Assembly: GCA_024721245.1 (NCBI GenBank)
Contig: CM045570.1
Coordinates: 186,001-250,000, forward strand
Direction: 5' to 3'
DNA length: 64,000 nt
Source of the DNA: Mitragyna speciosa
Lineage: Eukaryota; Streptophyta; Magnoliopsida; Gentianales; Rubiaceae
A model generated the notes under the pieces. That model did no database searches, had not been told where the DNA came from, and saw only the letters and a list, made by a program, of their open reading frames with translations. Positions 48,814-61,200 of the stretch are shown piece by piece (position 1 is the first letter of the stretch; each line of letters begins with the position of its first letter). The position numbers and the translations under genes were made by a program.

Positions 48814-49922
48814 TCACAACTTTTTTCCAAAGACCAGTCGCTTCAATTTTGAAATGTGAGATCGATTGTGCTTGACATGATCAATGTTTTGATTTCTAAG
48901 TGAATCTTTCAAGAGTCTATTATCCTTCTGCAGTTGACTGATGTAAAGGCCGAGCTCTTTGATGTATTCTCTTTTCTTATCATTTCTTCTTATTAACTCT
49001 GCCTGCTGGCTCAAGTTATCCTTTATGAGTTCCGATAGCGACATCCTCATTTTGTTCCACATCTTCTCCCTTTCAGAGTTGATGCTGATGCCGCTGCAGT
49101 CCCTTTTGGAATCAAAACCTTCATTTTTATAAACTCCACTTATCTTCTTGTTGATATCGTCAACATCTCCGTTGTTGCAGTTGCTTCTTTGTTCATCTCC
49201 CCCATTTGTGATCAACATCTCACGTGCATCCTTAGACATCACCAATTCAGGATTTTCGACTGATTCGGAAACATGAAGACCATTCTCTTCACAACTTCTC
49301 GGATTCATTCCTTTGCCTGCATCTTGCAGTATGAAGGAATTTGTAGTTGATCCGCAATGAACTTCTGATTTCAAGAGGTTATACTTATTTGCTAAAGTTA
49401 AGTATGATCTCCGGATGTCTACCACTGCTTCGATGAGTTCAGGTCTTTTCTGGTAGTACATTTCAGCCCTTTGAGCAAATTTATCTCCATTATCTTCAAC
49501 CAGCTCTAGAATCATCATTATCTTCCTATCCAACTCTGCGTCCATATTCACAAGCACTATTTCTATTAACTATTCATCCTTTAATTTCATACAGAAACTT
49601 ACATTAAAACCGGTGTAGCGTTCATTTAAACTGAGAAGGACTGCAACGCTAAGTTAATCAGATTGTTTCTACAATATAACCCAATCGTTGATGTGCTTAT
49701 TAGTGTTACAATTACTGTAAACAACCAAAATGGGAATTGTTTCTAGACTCAAGTAAATCGACAAAAATATAATCAAAAGCAATATTATATTTGCATGATC
49801 AATAAGTTAGTCGAGACAAGACCTGTTAAAGTGGACTGAAGGCTTGGCGACTGATAAAGGCTACCGTGTTCTACCAAACACCCGTAGTCGGAAACAGCCT
49901 GGTCGCTGCCGTTGTTCTCCAT
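48814..49922 (-). CDS. NETWORKED-like protein with partial NAB (KIP1-like actin-binding) domain
   Basis: Exon 1 49922-49823 and exon 2 49556-48814 give 280 residues. The second half of the NAB domain is clear near residues 36-85: MDAELDRKIMMILELVEDNG, then FAQRAEMYYQKRPELIEAVV and RRSYLTLANKYNLL. NAB domains normally begin with a tryptophan-rich block (SWWWDSH-like) that contacts actin. Exon 1 (MENNGSDQAVSDYG...) lacks it, and I saw no exon upstream that supplies it. The C-terminal 90 residues look like coiled coil (LSELIKDNLSQQAELIRR, YISQLQKDNRLLKDSL) with a basic end, KLKRLVFGKKL. NET proteins link actin to membranes; the short size is NET3-like. The exon 2 acceptor (aaatag|tgcttg) was chosen by frame. 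Confidence 0.75.
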
Positions 49923-51779
49923 GGACTATAGAACCCTTTGCTCTCAAAGACTCAAAAACTTTTCCTAAAATCCTTTGACACTATGTAGTGTATAGCCTCC
50001 AGTTCTTAATTTGCTTAGTCTCTTTTATACTAATTTTTTAATCTATTAATGGGTCAAAATTATGACTTCCACTCATCTTGTTAGTCAAGATTGGATTCTA
50101 CGAATATTCAACTTTTTCTTTAATCCGAATTCTATGCGTTTTATTTAGAGTTCATAATTTAGAAAGTTTTTTTTTAAAAAGGATATTTTGAACAATTTAT
50201 ATCCCCTTCTGTTACGCAAATTCCTCAATTAAATGATATAAAAAATTGACAAACCAAACAGTAGCTTTATCTACCCCCAACGAAAGGGCTAACTCAGGAG
50301 TAGCTTTGGATTGCAGAAAACGTAAAGTAACATCGAGAGGAAACCACAAATGAAAAATGTTAATAGTCCTTAGCATTGTTAATAGATTATGATAAGTTTT
50401 ACATTTCCTTTATACCAAAATTTAAACATATCACTTTTTTCCTATCCGTGGAATCAATTATCTGCCATTAGGGGGGGACTGGGGGGTAATGCATTTTTAT
50501 CAAACTTCAAAAATTTCGATTTTTATTGCTCTTTGCTTCGAATCATTTAATAGGTACGAGTAATCCAAGGGTCAAATATCGCTATGATAGATGGATAAAA
50601 GTCCATTTCACCAGTTAAGCCTAAATTTTGGCATCCATTATTACCTCAGGAATTAGAAAACGAAAGAAAGAAGAAAAATGTGTAAAAGGAAAAGTCTAAT
50701 CCTGGGAAAACATTAATTTATTTCCATATGAGTATCTAAAGATTGTGTTGTAAGTTTCGCAGTCGCAGCGCAGGCAATACTTTTAAACAATTTAATAATG
50801 TAGATTTGAAATTTTAAATTACTTGATAGTTCAGTAGAAAAACACTATGCATGGTAACACCTCAACAACGAAGCGGTGTTCGGATATCTGTTAAAACACT
50901 GAAGACAATTGTCGCCCAAGAACATACATGTCAAATCTAAATTTCAATTACTTGGGTTTTTGGGTTTTTGCTCATGAATAAAAAGAAACATGGTACTTAA
51001 AAAAGGAACAAAGTTTTCTCAAAAAAAAAAAAAAAAGGAACAAAGAACTTCAATAAATTCATAGAAAAGTCTTCTACTCGAAGAGTTTGAACGAAGATTT
51101 GTAAGCACAGAAGCCTAGTTTGTTACATTACTCTTCTTCAACAGCGATACCATAAAGCCGAAAGAACATGAACGGTGAATCACAACTCTGCGAAATATTA
51201 TCAATATCGATGCCGCTGCTATTTTTTGTTAGAAAAACTGCAATAATTGTTTTTTTAAGTACTGAAGTTCATTAAACTGCATACTTCAACTAGTTTACCG
51301 AGATGTTTTCAGAAGTCGGAAAACTTCGCAACGAAAACTTTAGCCTACGATATTGCCATTGTAGTTTGTGCATTATTTTAGACCCCAAAAAAAAAAATCA
51401 AGAAAGTCTTAACACGGTTATATTATTCAGAGAAGAAAAGCCTCTCCGAGATTCAATTAGATGGGATGTCTAATTTCATTTTTTTTAGTATTGTTGAGCT
51501 CATGGTTTTGGGGAAGTAGAAAGGCATCAAACAGCGTGAAAATTAGAAGTCAGAAAACATGTTGGATTTCACCACCTCGTTCTTCCTTTTTAATAGATTT
51601 CTTTTTCTTTTTTTTTTGGACTGTTCATTATGCAGGAAAGTTTCAAGAAAAGATGGAACACTAATGTCACAACTCACAACGAGAAAGAAGATGGAAGAGA
51701 ATAAACTCCCCCTCCTCCTAAACTATTTTTACGGGAAAAAAAAAAAGAAAGGAATCTCGTCCTCTTTAAACTATCCTTG
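49923..51779. other. Intergenic DNA between the NET-like gene and the LINE
   Basis: AT-rich with A/T runs; no coding region recognised. The exact left end of the LINE is not resolved, so part of 51400-51790 may belong to it. Confidence 0.5.
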
Positions 51780-51796
51780 CTTCCAACTCAAAGTAC

Positions 51797-52107
51797 CTAG
51801 GTGGTCTGGGACTTCGTTCAACCAATAATTTGAATCAGGCATTTCTTGGCAGGATTGCATGGAAGATCTTAACAGATAGACATTCCCTGATTAGCAAGTT
51901 CTTCCTAGAGAAATACTGCAGGAAAATCCATTTTCTGGATGTCAAACCTATTTCAACCTCATCTTGGGGTTGGAGGAGCATTTTATGGGGACGTGATTTA
52001 ATCAAACATGGTATTAAAAGACATTTGGGTAATGGTGAAAATCTGGACATCATGGACGATTGGATTCCAAGAACTCAAAATCTGCTAAAATTTTGCAAGC
52101 ATTTGAG
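51797..52107 (+). pseudogene. LINE ORF2 fragment, left of the insertion
   Basis: One frame from LGGLGLRSTNN through WGWRSILWGRDLIKHGIKRH and GNGENLDIMDDWIP up to KFCKHL, where the later insertion begins. This is the conserved region after the reverse transcriptase of plant LINEs. The same frame resumes exactly at 54344 once one duplication copy is removed. Confidence 0.85.
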
Positions 52108-54338
52108 TGAAATACCCATGCCTAGTTATGGGTTTAATTGAAAATTATGAAAATATTATTTTGGGCTATTGAGAAGTTTTAGAGAGCTGGAAGGGCTCTA
52201 AATAATAATAATTATAGTAATGCAATAATTGTATTATTAATAATAATAACAGTTAGTTATAATAATTATTATTATTATGGCAGTAAAAGTAGTAAATAAA
52301 AAAAGGAGTCAGTTTCTATTTTCTTAGAAGAAAACGACGTTATTTAGTTGTCTTCTCCAAAACTGACATTCTATAATTCTTCAAGGTCAAGATCTAAGGA
52401 GAGACCCAAGATTTTGCTGATTCAGAGATTGAAGACTTTTCTCACGATCCTTACAATAGTCAAGGTGAGTGTAATCCTTGTTTTCGAGTTTTCACAATTA
52501 GTTTAGTTAGAATTGGTTTGTAGAGTAATTGAAATTTAAGAATTGTTTCTGCAATTTTAAGGGGTTGATTATTATATTCAAGTTTAGAATTTCAATTGGA
52601 GGTTATTGTAAATTGATATGGGTAAAAATCTGGGTTGATGTTTTCTGGAAAAAAAAAAAAAGTTGATGATGTCGCGACTATGAATTACAAAGATTTGATA
52701 TGCACCGAACAGGAGTGACTGTTTAATGGCTTAGATTTGGAAAGAACTGGAGTAAAACAAATCTGTGTGGTATTGAATAGATGGCTATCGTCTTTGGCTG
52801 TGCAAACGGAATTGATAAGGCGTCGGCCTAATTGAAATAGTTATTTTACTGCAATGGATTCTTTTGGGGATAATAAAGCTTGGCCCTTGGTTTGCTAAAA
52901 CGAAAAAAAAAAAAATGTATAAGCTTAGGTTATCAAAGACGGCTCTGCATTAGATACAGTAGGAAGTTTTTGGCTTCCCAAAGTTATTGGAAATTGGTGG
53001 ACCAAAAGCCATTGGCAAGCATTGACTTCGTCAGTTGACAGCATGTTGGTGGACCAAAGGTGAAGAAGAAAGGATATTATAAAACTAATAGCATAGCAAA
53101 TTAGAACCTGGGATTACTTTGTTTTGTCGTTCATGGGGGATAGTTTTACTATAAATTAATTGTGGGCCATGGAATTGCAAGGTGTTGTATTGTTTTAGAA
53201 ATTTTCGATTATTTTGGGTATTTTAAAATCTATCATTTTGGAGTCACAGTAAGTTGTACTATTAAATTGGGAGCTTAGGAATTTTTTTTTGTATCATAGT
53301 TTTAAGATTTTTTAATATTTTAGTAATTTAGTTATTAAGTGAATTATATTATCTTTTATTGGTCAATAGGTGGTGATTATTTCTCGGAATCAAGATTATT
53401 TGAGTTAGTTCGTGTGGTATTGGATTTTACGAGTAAGTGGTTCCTAACCTTTCTTATTGTTTTAAGAAGAATTATTTGTATATGTTTATTTCTTCCTTTG
53501 ATGAATATTTTCATAATATGAAATTCAGAATGGACAGTGATATGTGTGTAAATTCTTTGTATATTGTGGCAACTTGACTACTTATATGTATATGCATAGT
53601 GTGTGTGATGTGTGAATGTATGTCATATATGTTTTGGCTCTAATTATTCTTTGTACACCAGAGAGAGCTAGTTCTCGTCTACCTCCCTGACGGTGAGTAG
53701 TCAGGACATGTATGTATGCTTATGACCCTCCTAACTGGGGAAAAGTTAGGCTAGATATCTAGTACCACTGGTTCTTGCATTGATGAGTTTGAGCCTAATT
53801 ACGTATGATCATGTATGTTTTGAGTATATTTCTTTGATATGCCACAATCTCGTTATATAATTATATATTATTATTCAGGTGTGAATATGAATAATACGTG
53901 GTTGAATGAATGCATGTACTATATGTATATGTATATATGTAATTGCCCAAACTGGTGTGGAAGGAACGGAACTACTTACTGAGCAATTTAGTTGCTCACT
54001 CCATTATACTATTTATTTTTGCAGGTGTCTATAGTTCGGGTTAGACAAGTGGGACAATTGGCTTATCAATAGAGGATTTATTTTTATTAGAGATTATTTA
54101 GTTGGTAGGTCAAGAATATTAATTTTAGTTTATGTTTTATGTTCTTATTTTACCTAAGAGAAATTGATTATTCCAATAGATGTTATATGTTTTTATTTTG
54201 AGGATTATTCAAATGTGATTTGAAGTCTTTACAAATTTATATTAATTGTGATTTAGATTTACTCTGTATATTTTGATAGCCTTGCGTATTGGGTGAACCT
54301 AATACGTGGCGTGTTACGCCTGGGTTCGGAGTGTGACA
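52108..54338 (-). mobile_element. 2.23-kb apparent solo LTR inside the LINE
   Basis: Flanked by the 5-bp duplication TTGAG (52103-52107, 54339-54343). On the plus strand it starts TGAAATACCC and ends GGAGTGTGACA. Read on the minus strand it starts TGTCACACTCCGAACCC, a start I associate with large plant gypsy LTRs. No coding domain or second LTR copy was seen. Precise excision restores the LINE frame, which strongly supports the boundaries. The orientation is inferred from the TGTCACAC end. Confidence 0.8.
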
Positions 54339-54343
54339 TTGAG

Positions 54344-55565
54344 AGTAGGTCTTCAGTCGAAAGTCAAAGATTTATTTGATCAATATAAGAAATGGAGAAA
54401 GCTTCTGTTGCAAGCCATCTTTCCACATGATACGGTGCAACATATTTTATCCACATATATTCCTTTATACTCCAGACCAGATGGATATGTATGGGCACAT
54501 GAGAGGAACAAGTACTCAGTTAAGTCAGGTTGTAAGTTGGCAATTAACATGAAAGCTATATCCACTCCTCAGCAAAGTAATCCAATTCCTCAGCAAGCGT
54601 TGTACAAGGTCTTCAAAATTCTATGGCAGTTAAACATCATGCCTAAATTGCAATTCTTTATTTGGAGACTACTTCATAACATTTGTCCTACCATGTCAGC
54701 CCTTTTCAAGAGAGGAGTAGTGCTTTCACCTCTCTACCTTCATTGTGGTGAATAAGAGGAAACCATAGAGCACCTATTTATAGAATGTGAAACTACATGT
54801 TTGATTTGGCATTGCTCTCCGCTTGGGTTAAAATTCGATCGTCAACCCCCTTGAAATTTTTCTAGGTGGATATGTGAATGGATTGATCACGCCCTATATC
54901 ATGATGCGAGTGTATTACTCCTTGCATTGCTATGGCATATATGGTTGGCAAGGAATGCATTTATTTGGCGGGATGCTCAAATTGACCCAATACAGGTAAC
55001 TCATCAATCATTAGCTATGTTTCATGATTTACAATCTTCTTTATCATTATTTAATAATGATATGGAACCCAAGGTAGCCAAGAGTTACTATAATAAGGCA
55101 GTGGATTCAGTACAATTTTCAATAGTAAATCAGGTGAATCAGGAGTATCAACGTCAACCACTTATGCATTCATCTATTCCTCCAAAGATCATACTCATTG
55201 ATGGTGCTTTTGATCCACATGCTACAAATCCTGCAATCGTGATCATTGTGACAAATGAGATGGGCATCCAAGTCATGAAGAAATCCATGAAAGTTCAAGG
55301 TACCTCAGCTTTTCAAACAGAAGTCTTAGCTTGTCTCGAAGCATTGAAATTGGCCTTAACTCAAGGTTTTCCTTGCGTATCCATTTTAATGGACTGCCTC
55401 CTTCTAGTCCAATGTTTGCTGAATTCTAATCTTAGTCCTTACTCCTTGTTATATATATTTGATATCAAGCAACCAACCTCCAATTTCACTCTATGTACTA
55501 TTACTAAAGTAGATAGAAGTAGTGTTAAGTTAGCTCACAATTGGGCTGTACAAGTTAACAATGTA
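54344..55565 (+). pseudogene. LINE zf-RVT and RNase H remnant
   Basis: Continues the LINE frame: GLQSKVKDLFDQYKKW, the zf-RVT block near 54625-54700 with LQFFIWRLLHNICP, then ECETTCLIWHCSPL. In-frame stops at 54753-54755 and 54852-54854 break it. From 54894 the frame is open again and carries an RNase H domain with its acidic residues in place: LIDGAFD near 55197, TEVLACLEALKLA near 55320, and SILMDC near 55383. Confidence 0.85.
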
Positions 55566-55597
55566 TAAGCTTACTAGTGTTAATATATGCTTTTATG

Positions 55598-56816
55598 TAA
55601 GGAAGGTAATTGGGCGGTTTGGGCGATTTTTGGGCAAGTTGGTATTGGGTTTTCATTTATATAGGCTATATCCAACTCGCCCAACTATCTATTGGGTTGA
55701 GTCATATTGGGTTAATTCAAACCCATGACCCAAATATGACCCAACATATTATTTTATAAATTTTGGTATATAATACTTTTTCACACATATTTATACACAA
55801 AAAATAATTACAAAATAATTTTTTCACACATATAAACGCATCTTTTCATATATAAACATATTTTCACACACTAAAATACTTTCACAAATACAAACACACA
55901 CTTCTAATTAAGCATCCGCAAATTCTAATTGTAGAAGAAATAATTAGCTCCAAGAGCATTGACTATGCAGAGAACATGTAGATAATTAGTTACCCTTATT
56001 AAGCATCCACACGATTCTAGTTTAATGGATTTTTGTTTTATACACTTATATTATTATAACTACACGACATATTTCAAAATTCCAATTGCTTCAGAAGACG
56101 GTGTCATTTTAATATATCTTCTCCATGTGCATGCTTCTTAATTAAACTACTCTTTCCTCTTTAATTTTTTAAAAAATTTGACTAACTACTTTAGAAGCTG
56201 AATTTTATTTTCTATTTATATATAGAGAATACATGAACTGTTAAGAATGATGGATTCTGCATTATTTTAAGCTGCCAATCATTTATTTATCCTAAGTTAG
56301 CATTTTGTAAGGATTACAATTTTGTTGAGAACATTAAATTTTGAATAGTTTTTTGAAGTAATGTATGTATTCTAAACCGAAATTTCTTAGAAGTTCACTA
56401 AAAAAAATGTAGCATATGTAAAATTCATTTTCAAAAATTGACTTGGATAGTTTTGATTGCATTTGAAATTTTTTAGAATATTATTAATCAATGATATTGT
56501 AACAATTTTAAAATGTAATGTACATGAAATAAAAATATTGTTAGAATTATAAAAGGTGATGGAAAACATGTTTAAAAAATTATTTCAACATAATTTTCTA
56601 CAAAATGCCTGTAACAAAATGAAACCTTTTGATTTTTTTAAAACTAGAAGTTGGGTAATGAGTACCCAAGTTAAAAACCCAACCCACCCAATAAATAAGT
56701 TGAATTTTCTTAACCCAACTCATCAAAACTCATAACCCAACTAACCCAACCCATCTTTTAAACTTAGTGGGCGGATTGGGCGGGTCGTTGAGTTTTGGGT
56801 TTTTTTGCCTACTCTA
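55598..56816. mobile_element. hAT-like non-autonomous element in the LINE 3' region
   Basis: About 1.2 kb flanked by CTTTTATG (55590-55597, 56817-56824). The ends are short imperfect inverted repeats: TAAGGAAGGTAA on the left, and TAGAGTAGGCAA when the right end is read on the other strand. Both subterminal regions are packed with gggttggg/aacccaacc and gggcgg words. The middle is AT-rich with no transposase. An 8-bp duplication and TIR of this form fit hAT. Confidence 0.75.
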
Positions 56817-56865
56817 CTTTTATGTGTTTTCTTCAAAAAAAAAAAAAGAAAAAGAAAAGAAAAGA

Positions 56866-58237
56866 TCATGCAAAGATGAAGGGGCCCTGCACCAATTACA
56901 TTTTCAAAGTATAAGCTTGCGCGAGCAGGTAGAAATTTATGTAATTCCGTTAGATGACAGAAAACAATGGGCTCTAAACCAAAATTTTGATATTAACCGG
57001 TCTACAAATTTAAACTTTGAGTTAGATGGGGTTTCAATATAAATGAGAGACTCTTTCAAGAGTTTCTCGACAAGAAGGATCAGACAACCTCTTGTTTAAC
57101 TTCCAGCTATTTCCATCGGTGACCTCATGCATACGAATTGTGCATGTATGGTTCACCGTCTGTTCTTTGCTCTCTCTCCCCCTTTTTAAGTTCTGGGTTT
57201 TTGTTTTTTGTTTTTTGGTTGGGGAAAGGAGGGGGGGGGGGGGGGGGGTTAGGAATGTCCTGGTTTCTATTAACGCGGAGTTATTGCTTTCAACTTCCAT
57301 CAAATTACTTCAGGAAAATTATAAAAAAAAAAAATTCTACCAACAAAATGTGTTATCAAAATTGCCCAAACCGGTATAACAGGTATTGTAGTATTATGAA
57401 GACTCCGATCGTTTTACAAAAACGCTGGCTACGTGTCTGAACCAAGAACCGCCCAAGTGCAAGAATTGTAGCTCATTTGCTGCGTCAACCGCCAGACACG
57501 TCCCCAATGCACAACCAAGATTACTTCGTCAACTTGTATACAGTTTCGATTTCTTTAAAATTAATTACATTGAGATTGCAAGAAACAACACAAAAACAAG
57601 ATATAGCAGGGTTGTGTTTTCCTAATGAAAATTCTCTTTTTCCCAGAACAATTAAAAAAGATATATTGAATTTTTAATTTTTAGTAACAAGCTTACGAAT
57701 ATTAACTCTTTGCCTAAGTCAGACACTCATTAAATGTTATACGTTCATCACATTCACCTCAATGACCAGCGTTTAATCCCGCCATGGTTTGCAGAATCTT
57801 TCAGTTCGATCCCTTCTTTATAATTCCAGATATACCGATTAACTAGTTTAATGGAGATTTATGCATCTTCATTATATAATTCTCCATTTTAAATGCCCCT
57901 CCACTTTTACTTTAGATTTTGCAATATTTTTCAGAGGCAATTTTAGGGAAGTACTCCCTGAGGAATTTCACAGGCAGGCCAGCAGGTCTACCAACCATCA
58001 CTCTTGTATCATTTTCCAGTGCTCAATAAGAGGCCAGATCGAGCACAAGCTCTGTAAAGAGCGTGGGCGTCATTCTTACTGCAGTCGCCACCCCATGGCA
58101 CAGGTCATTTAGGTTTACCTTTCCATGAAATTCTCATCACGTCCAACTCAGCATTATCACCTGCTGATGGTCACCCTAACTTCAATCTGATGCTAAAGAT
58201 TATGGTCAGTTTTTACCAGGCAGGTGATGTGGATGAT
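56866..58237. other. Intergenic DNA between the LINE and the CPL3 stop codon
   Basis: Contains an 18-base poly-G tract (57231-57248) and probably the CPL3 3' UTR at its right end. A GC-richer open stretch at 57930-58110 has no recognisable motif on either strand. Confidence 0.55.
57231..57248. repeat. Poly-G tract
   Basis: Eighteen consecutive G in intergenic DNA. Confidence 0.9.
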
Positions 58238-61200
58238 TTACGGTTGTTTAATAGCAAAATCCTGCTCATTTGCTCTCCTGTAAAGCAAAGCTGATGCTTC
58301 AACCCTGAATTATATATGCATGTTCAATCTCCCAGGAAAAATAAAGGGACTTCCAATGCATAAATTACTACTGTTGAGGATGGAAAGTATGTGTGAAATA
58401 GACCAGAAGATTCTTACCAGCCAGGATGCACAACATATCTCCCTCTGGAAAGAGCCCAGTTTACCTGTTAAACGAAGTATCTGGTTTAAACTTCATAACT
58501 AAATATGAACAGGCCACGAAAGTCATAAAAATAGTATGGTAGCCCAAGAAAAGAAGCCTATATAGCCTTTAGAAATCTACAAGGACCTTCCTAACTAGGA
58601 ATGAGACATTAAACTAACCTACTCAATACCTGACTAGATGAGCTCATTTCAGACCGGTGCATTAACTAATTAAACCAAGCTTAATTTAGTGTGTGTTATG
58701 TTGCCTAAGTTAGACTTGAGCTTGGTTTGACAAGGATGAGAATTAGTTATTACTTATAAAACATCAATCCACTAGAACTCACATCAGTCAAAGCTCATTT
58801 GCTCTTGGTTCAAATAATAATCCAGCCAAGCTTGAACTTAATATTCAAATTCTATAGAAAACCATGTAATGATCGGCCTAGCTCAACTCATTTACTCCCC
58901 TACTCCAAAACCAAAACCCAATGAGGGAAAAAAAAAAAAAAAAGGTCTCCTCTTTTCACCCACATATACACAATCCTCTCTCTTAAGGATTTCACAGAAA
59001 CATTTCATTTCCACAACAGAAAGTTACCTTATCAGTTCCAAGTGAGTTCGCAACTACATGGGTGACCTGTTCATCTATAGAGTTGGTGCACACAGCACCA
59101 AACTGTTCAGCTGTCTGCCACAGTGGATGTAAGTGTGGATTGGCTTCACCAACTGGAAATACCCTACTAAACACAACACGACAACCAGCCAAAATCTTCC
59201 TCTGTTCCGATGCTAAGATGTTCCTAACATCAGCTTCATCTAAGGATTGATGCCCAAAAAATATTTGATGTATTCTCTCAATAACCTAAAAATTGAAGAT
59301 ATCAAAAGGCAATTAAGGGAGCGGTATGTTGATAATCCACAAACACTAAAGCAAGAAAACCATAGCTTACCGCCAAAGAAGATGCCAGAGTCCCGTCTTC
59401 TGGTCTCTCATCATGATCAATCTCAAGAAGAGAAGGACCAAGAAGCCCAAATTGGCGCCTACTACATGGAAAGTAAATATACCTACAAATTAAACGAGAA
59501 GATTAGAAAGGATGCCTAGTAGATAAAGGGATCCTAAACATAAGGAAAAAACCGATTACCTTTCAACAACTATCAAGTTTAATTTATTATGCGGCCAGAC
59601 TCTCAAAGAATCATCTATAATGACAACAGCTGACTCCATGCCCATAACCCCCTCCAAGTCCTTGCTCTTAGGAACCCTTTCATCACCATCCAAAAGATCC
59701 CCATCATCCCCCCTAGAAATGACTCGGCCAGCAAACAATTCCCCCCTTGGATCAAGCAATTTTGCCATCTCCGTGGCATAGAGCTTGTTTCCCATTGTGT
59801 AGAGATGTAGCTCGTATAACTTACTAGCCTGAAGAGACAAAAGCAGAAAGACGGAAAGTTTCAAAAATCCTGCAAATAGAAACCATAACGTAGACCAGAT
59901 TTATTGCAAGCTCTTTGTTACCTTTTCCAAGAAATTCCAGATCCCAGGACGCAATTTAGTCCACATTCCCATGTGAGGAAATCGGAATAAATGCCTCTGG
60001 GGTTTTTCACGGTCCTGTTCCTCCTTTTTTCTCAATATCTCATCATGCATTGGATCCACTTCAGAAAACTGAAAGGAAAAGTTACAATTTTATGATAATC
60101 ACTGTCACTAATGTACTTGTGGGGTTAGCATTAAACAGTTATTTTAAGAACCAAAAGTATTCATGCCTTTGCTGAATTTAGGAGAGTATGATCCAGATCC
60201 AAAACAAGACACAGCTTCCGTCCGGCAAACATTTTCCTCTGCTCTTCCATTCTTCTAGCTCTCTCTCTATGGATGGCAGCTTTTTGTTGATCATCAAATC
60301 CCTCAAACAGATGCTCAACATCATCCCAGTTATTCTGTGGTCGAGAGATTTCCATGGAAACTTCTTTCCAAGCCATGCCAGGCCCACTTTGCAGGTTGCC
60401 TGACTCCAATATTCCCATTGTATCTGTCCTACCCTGATAAGCTTGAGCTGGTTGTGAAGAAGAAGTCTGAGGAAGTGCTGGCTGAGACAAAGTTGCTTGA
60501 GAAACTGACATAATATTGGCAATATTTTTCAAATTTTTAGTAAACTGCCGAGCAATATCTGGTGGAGCCATGGAATTGGAATGCATGCCTTTTTTTTCAG
60601 GTTGATCATCTTGTCTTTGGAGATTCGTGTTACCAATTATACCCAGAGTGCCCGATGTACTGGTTTTGGTTTGAGATTGATCAAATTCCATGCTTCCGCA
60701 TTTTTGAAGTGTGTTACCATGAAGAACGCGACGAGGATCACGAGGTTTCATGCGCACTTTACCCAGTTCTTCCTGCAAGTTCATGGAATATTAGCTATAC
60801 TGAAGCAAATAAGGCAGCAAGAAACAGGAAGTAGACAAGCAGCGTAGTAATAAGTATTTGTGGATATCTTTTCAAGACAAACAATTCTACTTTTTTAGAG
60901 ACAAGAAAATTCAACTTGAAAATTGTTTGGATATCAAATAATAAACTGTAATATCCCTGAGTGGGGCGAGGAGTTCAGGCAACCTGCACGGACCAGTCAT
61001 TCTTTCAAACAAAATTTGGGAATCAAGGATACTAATCAACAAATATTTAACATTGAAAACAGAAGACTTCTAAAGGAAAATTTACCCAACTAGTAATATC
61101 ATTCTAACAATATCAGCCAATTAAATAAAGAGGGGAATAAGTTGCACCAAGTAATAACAACACAAACCATTCCAAAACATGATGTCCAGGATATCAATTC

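Larger units (their letters stand above)
51780..56865 (+). mobile_element. Decayed LINE (non-LTR retrotransposon) carrying two later insertions
   Basis: Plus-strand pieces of the C-terminal half of a plant LINE ORF2: the post-RT region with LGGLGLRSTNN and AFLGRIAWKIL, a zf-RVT region (LWQLNIMPKLQFFIWRLLHN), and RNase H. Two younger insertions lie inside: 52108-54338 and 55598-56816. Removing both with one copy of each duplication leaves about 1.6 kb, ending in an A-rich tail at 56835-56864. It is therefore strongly 5'-truncated: no endonuclease or RT catalytic core is seen. The left boundary is approximate and I found no convincing LINE target duplication. Confidence 0.85.

Noticed and set aside
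57861..58112. 83-codon plus-strand frame near the CPL3 3' end
   Set aside because: No motif, probably within the CPL3 3' UTR antisense; not supported as a gene.
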